Source of the DNA: Cryptomeria japonica
Lineage: Eukaryota; Streptophyta; Pinopsida; Cupressales; Cupressaceae
Direction: 5' to 3'
Assembly (NCBI RefSeq): GCF_030272615.1
Contig: NC_081411.1
Location: forward strand, 152,263,971-152,323,970
Length of the DNA: 60,000 nt
The notes beneath the pieces are model-generated. The model was not told the DNA's origin. It searched no databases and worked only from the letters and a program-made list of their open reading frames with translations. The position numbers and the translations under genes were made by a program. Below are positions 48,534 to 59,012 of the stretch, one piece after another (position 1 is the first letter of the stretch; every line of letters begins with the position of its first letter).

Positions 48534-49726
48534 TGTAGCGTCCTAAAATTGCGACACTCGCAATTTCGACTACATTTGGGTCTTCACGATGGCGACGCAA
48601 TGTTGAACCTGAATGGAGACCCCAAAACCTATTTACAACACCAAAAACTGCATATTTCTGCACCTTGGCCTGATCCTTCCTTGCACCCTGCTGTCCCGGG
48701 AGGTGGGACCATGGCGCCCAGCGCCCTGGTCCTTGGCCCTATTTTGGGCCCGGTCTCTTGTTGGGCATCGGGTCTTTAAGTTTGCAATTCAGAAAATAAT
48801 GCTTCTAGGTTGGCCTAAGGTCGGAAAAATCAGTCTCCTAGCCCTAATTGACAAGTATATAAACTACATTTCCTCTCCTAAAAAAAGGGAGGTAGAAAAA
48901 AACATATGTGTGCAAGAGGCGGAAGCAATATTCAAACATTCAAACATTCAAGCATTCAATCATTCCTTCAAGCAATTGAGCATTCTAGGTCTCCATTCAA
49001 GGCTAAGTGTTGCATTCAAGACAAGGATTCAACCATTGAAGAGGAGATCACCTACAACATACAACATACAACATCATTACACCTTCGCATGTAAGAATAC
49101 AAACATTCTTACAAGAAGGTATCAGTACTTGTTTACATTACAAACATTTACATTTGCAACATTCTCATTTCTTGGTTAATTCCAAAACCGGGGTTTGACC
49201 TAAAGGCAAACCCCTAATCCCTAACCCCCCAATCGTCCTCTCTTTTCTATGTGTAGGTTGTAGGTACGCGGCTGTAATTGAAGATCTGGAATCCTTGTGC
49301 AAAGATGAACAAATCCCCCTTCGTTTCGCCAATTTTTCGGAGGACTGTGTGCACTCCGAACACCATCGTCCTATCAACTTTCGCTCAAATTTGTAGGACA
49401 ACATCATCTCAACATTTTACTGCTAATTTCAGGTCTGTAGCTTCATCCTGTGTCCCTATCTCTGTTTATAAGCAAATCTTTCCTACTTCACATGTACTCC
49501 TAGTTCAATCCTTCTATCTACATTCTTTACAAAAGAGGGTATCCTTGATGTCTCAACCCTTGAAACTCATTTAGAATCTAGTCTTGCATTGTGTGGGATT
49601 GGACCTTGTGGGTTTCAACCCCTCTTTTGAATGTAAAGTCCCTCCTAAGTGAAAACCGTCAATCCTAGTGACCTCCTTTCTCCTTGGAGTGGGGGAAACA
49701 CTTAGGGTTCAATTTTCCACTTTACA
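48534..49726 (+). repeat. 5' LTR of the gag-protease-only element
   Basis: Starts TGTAGCGTCC, ends CACTTTACA. The first 208 bases differ from the 3' LTR at 15 sites, all transitions; the rest is nearly identical by eye. Confidence 0.93.
49342..49371 (+). other. Hairpin motif copy 2 (5' LTR)
   Basis: GGACTGTG...CATCGTCC; RNA stem of eight positions with one mismatch and one G-U pair; GTGCAC palindrome follows the 5' arm. Confidence 0.6.
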
Positions 49727-49748
49727 TTTTGGTGAACCTAATGTGAAC
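49727..49748 (+). other. Primer-binding site candidate
   Basis: TTTTGGTGAACCTAATGTG follows the LTR; the fragment at 44515 has the same site. Cognate tRNA not identified. Confidence 0.55.
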
Positions 49749-50130
49749 ATCCTAATTCTGATTATTCATGGTTAGATCTGAAAAATTTTCTTCCTTAATT
49801 ACATTTCCATGTTTGATCTTTTGCAAATTTTAGAGCTTAATTGCATAAAAACCCTAAATTTTCTTTTTAGTAATTGAGCTTGCGAAATGTTTAATTGTTA
49901 AATGCTTGTTTCAGATCTACCCTTCTATTGCAAATTGTCAATTCATATTTTTGCTTTAATTCTGAAAATTAAGTGGTTAAGTGTCAAAACCCTAATTTTT
50001 AAAACCCTCTTGATTCAACCTTTGACCGATGATTTCACTAATCAAAACACCTCCAAATCGGCTGTAACTTTGGATTCTGCAACAAAATCATAATATCTCT
50101 CATCCTTGAAAATTTTGAAAAAAGTTACGA

Positions 50131-50160
50131 GGACCGTGTGCACCCCAAGCGCCATTGTCC
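50131..50160 (+). other. Hairpin motif copy 3 (leader)
   Basis: GGACCGTG...CATTGTCC with one mismatch and one G-U pair; GTGCAC palindrome at the loop side. Confidence 0.6.
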
Positions 50161-50752
50161 TCGACATTTTTTTTGAAATTTCGGGAGCTAGATCTTACTG
50201 TATTTTTTTGCTAAAATCCAAAATTTTGGCTGATTTCATCAATTCTAACACTTTCAAAATTAAAGTCAAAGTTGGTCTAGTGATTGCTTGGATTGAGGCT
50301 TATAATCATTCAAAAATTGTTGAAACTGAAATTCATATCAAAATTGTGTTTCTTATTGTCCTAAATCTGAAAAGTGTGTTGGCATTCATTCGAAATTTTA
50401 GTGCTTTATTCAAATTTGTGCAGTTTGTGACTTTTGAAATTAAATGTTTAATTGCAACAACCTTGATTTCCACTTTCAAAATTGAATTTTGCATGAAATT
50501 GAGTCAACTTTTAAATTTCAAAGCCTGCATTTCTTTTAGTATTCCCTCTAAAATCCTAAAATTCAAAATTTCAGTTTCCCTCTCTTTTTCAAAATTCAAA
50601 TTTTGCATTTTTCAACAATCTTGGTAGGGTTCAATTTTGAGGTTGCAACTTTAATTTGGCCTATCTACAGATCGTAAAATCGCTCAATTTTTTCAGATTA
50701 GCTTTAAAATCATCATAACTTTCATCCCTGAAAATTTTGAAAAAAGTTGCCA

Positions 50753-50782
50753 GGACCGTGTGCACTCCATTTGCCACGGTCC
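50753..50782 (+). other. Hairpin motif copy 4 (leader), perfect 8-bp stem
   Basis: GGACCGTG...CACGGTCC, perfect stem; with a 7-bp stem the loop contains the whole GTGCAC palindrome. Confidence 0.75.
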
Positions 50783-50912
50783 CTGACATTTTTTCTGAAA
50801 TTTCGGGAGATTGTCCTGATTGTATTTAACAGCTTAAATCTAGGAGATTGGCTGATCTTATTAACGTTTGCTACCTCTAAAATTCAAAATCTTCTCTCTC
50901 TCTCCCTAGTGC

Positions 50913-52938
50913 ATGAGTTTTACAACAATAAGCCCTACTTACACTATTCCCGTTAGACGAAGCCTTAGAATTAAGTCTTTCCAAGGTTTAATTAATGAGG
51001 AGATGGAACCTAATTTGAATGGCCTTTTTAACGAGGACATGGGTAATTCCTCTAATCCTCTTAATGATGAAGGAGCGCTCCATGAGGTTTTTGTAGAACA
51101 ACTTTTCGAAATTGGATAACCAATTTGATGATTTTCGACAATGGATGTCTCAAGAATACCCCGATAGTCAAGCTCTTTCATTAATTGAGGGTCTAAAACG
51201 TATGGTTCAAAGTGATAAGAATGGAATTGATATTTTGCGTAGTATTGCACACATTGTGGATTCGAATGTGATGCCTATGAAGAGTTGTGCCGAAACTTTA
51301 GGTTATACACAACCTCCTACTCAAGTCAATCATTCTATCCCTTTGACAACTTCTATTGCTAGTATACCTACTTTTACATCAAACATAATGACTACTTCAA
51401 TACAAGACATTCCACCTATGATCACCAGTCATGGGGGCAATCCTTCTTCTTCAATCAACCCTCTTCCTTCATTCAATCCGACTTCTTCATTCATTCCTTC
51501 AATGAGTGTCCTTATTATATCTCCACAAATGAACCTGGCGCAAGGGGGCAATTCATTTAACCATTCCATTCCTCCTTGTAGTGTTCCTCCTTTCCAATCA
51601 TCTCCTATGACTAACTATCATAGTGTCCCGCCACCTTACTCTCAATCAATACCTTCTTTCAATAACATAATACCTCCATCACAATCTAACACATCTAATA
51701 TGAACTCTTCGACTGAAGCGACCATTAACAATCTTGCACAAACTATCTCTTCTTTACAGCAACAAATTGCCTCTATGAATCAATCTAAGTTTAGTGTGCC
51801 CACATTTGATGTTGCAAGCCCACTTTCTCTTGACATTGTTCGAGCTATCCCCCCTAAGCATGTTGAAATCCCATAGTTGGAGCTTTATAATGGTAAAGGT
51901 GATCCTCTAACACATGTTAAGACCTTTCAAACAATATGTACTGATTTCGCTCATGACCAAAGGTTGCTTGCAAAATTGTTTACTAGAACATTAAGAGATA
52001 AGGCTCTACAATGGTATTGCTCGTTGCCTTCCTATTCTATTACTTCTTTCCAACAACTTGCAAATGCTTTTATTCAACAATTTCAAAACAATATAAGTCC
52101 TAAAGTTACTTTGATTGATTTAATGCATTGTAAACAAGGTGTTAAAGAAAAAGTGACTGATTTCATTGGTAGATATAAGCATTTGTATGCTCAAATTTCT
52201 TTTCCAGTGCCTGAAAATGATATTCAAAGAATCTTTATTTCTAATTTACAAAAAGATATTAGAGAAAAACTTCTGTTTTCTGAGTTTACTTCTTTCCAAC
52301 AGTTGTGTGCAACTCTTCACAATTATCAACTGACTATGAGTCAAATGGAACAAGCAAATCCTATGGCTCCGAGTGATAAGGGTGATAGTAGTCAACAACC
52401 ATTTGGGAAGTTTAAACTGAACAGAGAGTCCATTAAATTCAATGAAAACATCATCAACAACAATGTGAATGCAGCATCAGGTGTGCCTCCTATTTCTAAA
52501 TTTTTCAAGAAAGAAAGAAAGTATACTCCTTTGAATGAATCATTGCATAGTATTATGAATAAGTTATTGGAACAAAATGTGCTTACTCTTCCTCCTATAA
52601 GACAAATTGATCCTGTAAAGATTACTTCACCTTATTTTGATAACAAAGCTTTTTGTCAATTTCATCGTCAGCCTGGGCATGATACTGAAAAATGTTTTTC
52701 TTTAAAGGGTAAAATTCAGGATTTGATTGATAATAATACTATCTCTATTTCAGGTGTGAATGATAAAGGCAACACATCTGTAGCTCCTCCTAACCAAAAT
52801 CTTAAGATTTTTATTGATCCATTACCTTCTCATACCTCTAATGTGATTGAGACTAATGATTCCTCTTTCTCACTTGATAGTCTTGTGTCTATGACTCCGA
52901 ATGTGATTAACTTTGTGGAACAGCAGAAAATCCCTTAA
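50913..52938 (+). pseudogene. Gag of the gag-protease-only element
   Basis: ATG 50913, a frame change near 51105, then an open frame to 52938 with one TAG at 51874-51876. Order: short basic start, a helical segment, a long Ser/Pro/Asn/Thr-rich linker (51300-51700), then the capsid-like core LELYNGKGDPLTHVKTF, ALQWYCSLP, FIQQFQNN and FIGRYKHLYAQI. A C-x2-H-x4-H-x4-C zinc motif lies at 52654-52695. It would form the particle and package RNA. Confidence 0.85.
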
Positions 52939-53871
52939 GAGCCTTCCATCACATTTGATTCCAGTGAAACTATCAAGGCACCTGATGGTCCTTTATATAT
53001 AGTTGCAAAAATTAAGAATACACTTTGTCGTGGAGTGCTTATTGATCCTTCTTGTATGGTTAATATCATTACTAAAGAATTTCTTTTTACTTTGCAATTG
53101 AATCAAGTGATCTATGACAAAACAAATGTGGTTGTGAAATTATTTGATGCATTTTCTTCTCCTGCAATTGGTTCTATTACCTTACCTATTGAGGTCCATA
53201 ACAAATCCCTTGATGTGAGCTTTGCTATTATTCCATCATACGAACAATTTCGTGTGAAGCTAGGCTATCCTTGGCTATCTTCCATGAAAGTTATTGCTTC
53301 TCCTATTCACAAGTGTTTTAAATTTCCCCATAATGGTGGAGTTGTTAATGTCAATCATAGTCTCTTTAAACCAGCTGAAAGAACTTCTAGCGTTCCTATT
53401 GATTATTTTTGGCCTAAACAATTTCAATCTCTTCCACCGCGAAGCAATCATCTTTTCAAATCTTATCAAAAGTGGAAAAAAGATATGATCCTATCTCTAA
53501 GTGAACCTAGAACACCCAAACTTGATATTCCTATGATTCTTGAGAAGGAAGTTCTTCCTTTGAAAGATAAAACTAATGTCTTTCCTAAAGAAGATTCCCA
53601 ACCCATCCCTGTGGATGTGACTATGTCTATACCTAATAAACTTTCTAAAAGTAGACCTATACCTCCTCGTCATGATGGACTTGGTCTCCTTCCTAAACCA
53701 GATATTCCTCCTTTATATGGAGCAGTTCCTCCTCCTTTCTCTTATAGAGAGAAGAGACCTTCCTCTTCTCCTATTATCCAACCTAAGAGACCACAACCTA
53801 AACACCCAAGTGATAAGGATGAGAACATTCCTCCTCCTCAATCTTCTCAACTTCCTACTAAGACTAGATGA
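52939..53871 (+). pseudogene. Protease-like domain and Pro-rich tail
   Basis: Same frame as gag after a TAA at 52936-52938. The site where D-[ST]-G is expected reads LIDPSCMVNIIT (codons at 53044-53052), with hydrophobic strands and LGYPWL downstream as in retropepsins. A long Pro/Arg/Lys-rich tail follows (53620-53871). Whether the D-P-S form was ever catalytic is unclear. No RT follows. Confidence 0.6.
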
Positions 53872-55100
53872 AATCATTCTACACGTGAACGCTGATGAAA
53901 GCGTCATCTTAGAGCTTGTGCAGCTGCTTCTCAAACTTTGCAATCCCCAAAAACACCTTCAGCTAGTATTATTCGATTTTCTCCTCAGCCGAAAATTGAG
54001 CCAAAATCTCCTAAACATAAGATGCATGATGGTCTTGATCCTGTGTGAGTTAAGGATCCTATTTTTATAAATCTTGATGATGATATAGATGAAAATGTTA
54101 TTCATGATGAAAATGTTACTTCTTTTCATTCTGATAGTGAATATGAATATGTTGATGTTGATAACCATTTATCTAACGAATTTTCTAAAGCACTTATCCT
54201 AGCTCCTAGACAAGAACAACGTGGCTTGGAACATGAACATAGCCCTTGTTTGGATCTTGTGATAGCTCCATCTGCTATGTTGGATGTTCCTCCTCTAGCG
54301 TGTTTCCTGCCTTCTTGAAATATTGATCAGTGAGATCGGGGGGTAGATGACGTGCTAGACTAGTTTCATTAGCATAGCAGACTCTCTCCTCCTCTTTTGA
54401 TATCATTTGTTACTTCTTCTATGTGTTATTCCCATTCTTCTATTTGTTGTCCTTAGTGTTGTCTACTTGAGGATGATGCAAAGCATTGAGATCTCTTTTG
54501 GTCTCTCTCATGTTGACTCAAAAGACACGTGTTCCCTTCTTCTAGGTGACCTTCCTTGATTGGGGAATGAAGAACAATTATGCATACATACATATGATAT
54601 ACATGAATTATCATACAGCATACTGACCCCAAGGAAAGCGAAGTCACCTCATGCTTTATGTTTTGTGTCTATTATCCTTGGGCTTATCTCACACTTGGGG
54701 GCTAAATCCTTGTGATAATGTGCTCCTTTCCCTTCTCATTTCCTATATGTATCACTACCTTAAAGAAATCACCCCCGATGAGGCGTGTGCGATTGCTTTA
54801 ATGTAGGGGGGCATACACCCCGTTCATATCTCTTCAAGATACTTGAAAATTTCTTGGCGAACTTAGCTTTGCCTTGAAAATTTTTGGTATTTTTCTTGCA
54901 TGACTCATAGTGAGGGAACCTTACTACTAACAGTCATGGTTCTCCCTCATGATCTTCCCTTTTACTTTGTCAATCGAAGTCGTAAGATCCTTAGTCCACC
55001 GGGGGCTTGGTGCATCTTGCCTCCTTGACGTGGTGAAAGTCTTTCAATGTTGTTTCCTTGTACTTTACCTGAAGTATGGGCATACGCTTATACTCCCGCT
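53872..55100 (+). other. 3' internal region, pol missing
   Basis: Frame-shifted remnants of the tail (acidic Asp/Glu-rich stretch at 54060-54180, ending near 54317) and then about 770 bases without ORFs. No RT, RNase H or integrase motif in any frame. Confidence 0.6.
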
Positions 55101-55115
55101 AAAGTGGGAGCTAAA
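55101..55115 (+). other. Polypurine tract
   Basis: AAAGTGGGAGCTAAA directly before the 3' LTR; nearly the same tract lies at 17818-17848 on the other strand. Confidence 0.8.
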
Positions 55116-56300
55116 TGTAGCGTCCTAAAATTGTGACACTTGCAATTTCGACTGCATTTGGATCTTCATGATGGTGGCGCAACGTTGAACCTGAATAGAG
55201 ACCCCGAAACCTGTTTACGACACCAAAAACTGCATATTTCTACACCTTGGCCTGATCCTTCCTTGCACCCTGCTGTCCCGGGAGGTGGGACCATGGCGCC
55301 CAACGCCCTGGTCCCTGGCCCTATTTTGGGCCCGGTCTCTTATTAGGCATCGGGTCTTTAAGTTTGTAATTCAGAAAATAATGCTTCTAGGTTGGCCTAA
55401 GGTCGGAAAAATAAGTCTCCTAGCCCTAATTGACAAGTATATAAACTACATTTCCTCTCCTAAAAAAAGGGAGGTAGAAAAAAACATATGTGTGCAAGAG
55501 GCGGAAGCAATATTCAAACATTCAAGCATTCAAGCATTCCTTCAAGTAATTGAGCATTCTAGGTCTCCATTCAAGGCTAAGTGTTGCATTCAAGACAAGG
55601 ATTCAACCATTGAAGAGGAGATCACCTACAACATACAACATACAACATCATTACACCTTCGCATGTAAGAATACAAACATTCTTACAACAAGGTATCAGT
55701 ACTTGTTTGCATTACAAACATTTACATTTGCAGCATTCTCATTTCTTGGTTAATTCCAAAACCGGGGTTTGACCTAAAGGCAAACCCCTAATCCCTAACC
55801 CCCCAATCATCCTCTCTTTTCTGTGTGTAGGTTGCAGGTACGCGGCTGTAATTGAAGATCTGGAATCCTTGTGCAGAGACAAACAGATCCCCCTTCATTT
55901 CGCGGATTTTTCGGAGGACCGTGTGCACTTCGGGCGCCATTGTCCCGTCAACTTTCGCTCAAATTTGTAGGACAGCATCGTCTCGACATTTTACTACTAA
56001 TTTCAGGTCTGTAGCTTCATCCTGTGTCCCTATCTCCATTTATAAGCGAATCTTTCCTACTTCACATGTACTCCTAGTTCAATCCTTCTATCTACATTCT
56101 TTACAAAAGAGGGTATCCTTGATGTCTCAACCCTTGAAACTCATTTAGAATCCAGTCTTGCATTGTGTGGGATTGGACCTTGTGGGTTTCAACCCCTCTT
56201 TTGAATGTAAAGTCCCTCCTAAGTGAAAACTGTCAATCCTAGTGACCTCCTTTCTCCTTGGAGTGGGGGAAACACCTAGGGTTCGATTTTCCGCTTTACA
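55116..56300 (+). repeat. 3' LTR of the gag-protease-only element
   Basis: Starts TGTAGCGTCC, ends CGCTTTACA; partner of 48534-49726. Confidence 0.93.
55916..55945 (+). other. Hairpin motif copy 5 (3' LTR)
   Basis: GGACCGTG...CATTGTCC, same geometry as copy 3, with GTGCAC. Confidence 0.6.
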
Positions 56301-56305
56301 TGTGG
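56301..56305. repeat. Target-site duplication TGTGG, right
   Basis: Matches 48529-48533. Confidence 0.9.
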
Positions 56306-58012
56306 GTATGCATGCATGTTTATACTATACAGAATCATGCCCGCCAACCTCATCTACTATCTGTTGCTAAAAACAAGGATAGTGTGATAGTAGAAAATTT
56401 GTTTCAACTAATAAAGAGATGTTTAATTGAATATGGAGGTATGGATGGCATGACGGTTGGCAAAAAATTGGTGTGTGTTGGAGCAGATGGAGCTTCACTA
56501 ATGCAAGGTCACAGGAACAATATTTGTACAAAGATTGAAACTTCTTTTGCATCGTACATTACTACAATTCACTGCATGGCTCATAGAATGAATCTAGCTT
56601 TTAGAATTGTGAGCAAGAATGCTCTAGTAAAAAAAATTGAAAATTTAATCGGAGAGTTCTACTCACACTTATGTCGAATTCCCAAGCAATTTATGGAATT
56701 TCAACACTTTGCTGATGAAATAACTGATGGGAAGAAGCTTCTCAAGGATAATGATACCATATGGATCTCTTTGGATGGTCCAACCAATCAAGTTCTTTCA
56801 TAACATCCATCCTTGATTGGACTATTTCACACAACTTGTGATGAATCAAAGCAACCAAAATTTCCTGACCTTCTTCAGAGGTTAAGTAATCTAGAGGCAC
56901 TCTTAACTTTAGTAGCTCTTCTGCCCATGCTAGAGGAAATGAGGAATATTATGAAGGCTGCCCAAAAAAGACTTTTGTATATTGCAGAATGTGCTACGTT
57001 GTGTAAGTTGACATGCATGGCCCTCGCTAATCTCTATCGAAATCAATCAACACTACCTGATGAAAAATTTGTTAAGTGGCAGACACTCACAAATTTGAAT
57101 AATCATGATAACTTTTTACAAATAGGTGCAAACAGGGAGGTATGTGCCAATGTATGGGGAGTTGAGATACCAATGTACTTATATGTCATGGTCGACCCCG
57201 AGGAACCAGGAAAGCGCCCCAGGAAGCAACTAGCAAGAGTTACAAGGGAAGATTTCAAAAAGATTGTTGAGTCTGTAACTACTTCTATGAAGAAAATTGC
57301 CTATGATCTTTCCTCACAAATTAGAAGCAGATTCCCTCCTAACAACCTACTTGAAGCCATGTTTATTGTGTTTCCTCAATATTGGAGCCTCAATAGTTCA
57401 ACTGATTTTTGAAGTAAGCTACTAACTTTGATTGAACAATTTTGCATATCCAGAGAATTGAATGGAGTAACTATAAATGGAATATTAGAAAAAAATTGTC
57501 TTAGAGAGAAATCATCTCATTTTGCATACACTATGAAGGAACAATATGCCAAAATGGAGAACCCCCGCGAAGAGGGATCAGTAATAAGGCTTTGGAAAAA
57601 TATAGGTGAGAACTTAGTGTTGTGTGATTCAATACCAGAAGATTTATGTCTTACCGTGATATTGGGTTCGGTGGAAGATGAGAGAGTTTTGAGTGCTTTG
57701 GGGTTCCTAAAATCAAAGCTAAGAAACAAACTAGACAAAAATTTGGAAAATTTCATGAGGCTCTATACATCTAGGTATGATGTCCACACCTTTCCTTACG
57801 ATAGGGTATTGAAAATATGGAGGTCCAAATGTGAAAGAAGAGGTTTTGACAACACTTCAACCCAAAGTGCCAATGGGACTATTGACTCATGTACTGGACC
57901 TACTGGTAGAATTGAGATGCAGTTCAATGAAGGTATGCAGACTTAGAGTGAAGAAAACACAGACAAGAATCAAGAAAGCTCTGAATTTGATGAGGATGAA
58001 TGGAAACTGTAA
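56306..58012 (+). pseudogene. hAT-like transposase, C-terminal half
   Basis: The frame resumes exactly where 48533 left off. Motifs: ENLFQLIKRCLIEYGGM, VGADGASLMQGHRNN, IHCMAHRMNLAFRI, then FMEFQHFADEITDGKKLLKDNDTIW, matching the core of hAT-type transposase-like proteins (Asp in ADGAS; Cys/His in HCMAHR). A long helical insertion follows and a C-terminal acidic tail ends at TAA 58010-58012. Stops at 56801, 57410 and 57944 but no frameshift. Expected roles are DNA cutting and joining at terminal repeats. Confidence 0.75.
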
Positions 58013-59012
58013 GAGATTGGTATTTATTAATCTTATTACTGTATCTCATCATTCATATTAGAAAAGAATATTATTATGATTGATAACTTGATGATATTTC
58101 ATGAGTCTGTCAACTTTTTGCAATTACAATTTAATATTGATTTGTAATTGTATATTTTAACTTTCTATTTCTAGATTTAAAATAGCATAATAAAAGACCA
58201 TAATGTGTTTATTGATACATAGATGTTTATTTAGACATGTTGAGAACTTATATTTTCATTAAATCTTTCAAACTATAGCCATATGATACAATTCATTCAA
58301 TTCACCACTCTGTGTGAATCTCCATGCAAAAGTCAATACAAAGTTTCAAAACCCTTTGCAAATGACCCTCAATTCCCTTTTATAGAAACAAAGGAGCAAC
58401 AACAGCTTTAGGTCGATTTGCAACATGTGAAGACTCAACATCAAAAACAATTACTAAGGCACTAAACATTGAATATATCATCCCGACTGCCATCAGTATC
58501 ACAAACAACAAAAATTTACATGGCCATCACAATATGGATTAGCAATTTATCAATTTAACAACTACTACATGTCTCCTATTCAAAAAATAGAGTTCAAAAT
58601 TAAATATTAATTAAAGCCATGAAAAATTAAATATAGATAATACCAGTGCCCAAAACCTAGAAATCAAAAATAGAGAAATGCAAAAATGTTAAAACTTGGG
58701 AGAATTTGAGAATACAAATTTATAGGCTAGAGGTTTACACTATGTGTTATAGATTCATAGGCTGGATTAGCAATAGCAAGTTTTGGTTTTTCATGTTCAT
58801 AAAATAGAGTTATTTCAAGTGATGCCAAATTCCAAATAGAAAAAACATAAAACCTTGAAATTAAGAGTAAAACCATAAAATTGTGCAATACATACTATGA
58901 TTCTTGAGATTTATGTGCCAGTTTTAGTAGGGTGCTCCACTCTTCCTCTGTTGGAAGGTCAATATTCTTTAAACTATGGAAAGTCAACTACAACTTCGTC
59001 AACAATCCATAT
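58013..59012. other. Gene-free AT-rich stretch
   Basis: Contains one TTCACCA (58301-58307) and no recognisable coding or terminal-repeat structure. It probably includes the right end of the hAT-like relic. Confidence 0.4.

Larger units (their letters stand above)
49749..50912 (+). other. Long 5' leader with a duplicated segment
   Basis: T/A-rich, without a real ORF. Two related stretches (about 50050-50240 and 50660-50870) both contain CCTGAAAATTTTGAAAAAAG-type sequence, the GGACCGTGTGCAC hairpin, and GAAATTTCGGGAG. Confidence 0.6.
48534..56300 (+). mobile_element. Gag-protease-only Tat-type LTR element (non-autonomous)
   Basis: A 7.77 kb element with LTRs of 1,193 and 1,185 bp, TG...CA ends, TGTGG target duplication, primer-site and polypurine tract. 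The internal 5.4 kb encodes gag and a protease-like segment but no RT, RNase H or integrase. Inserted in the hAT-like coding region. Its mobilisation would need enzymes from a related element. Confidence 0.9.

Noticed and set aside
53672-54070. 132-codon plus-strand ORF overlapping the protease tail
   Set aside because: Out-of-frame reading of the Pro-rich tail; Leu-rich composition follows from CCT/CTT-rich DNA.
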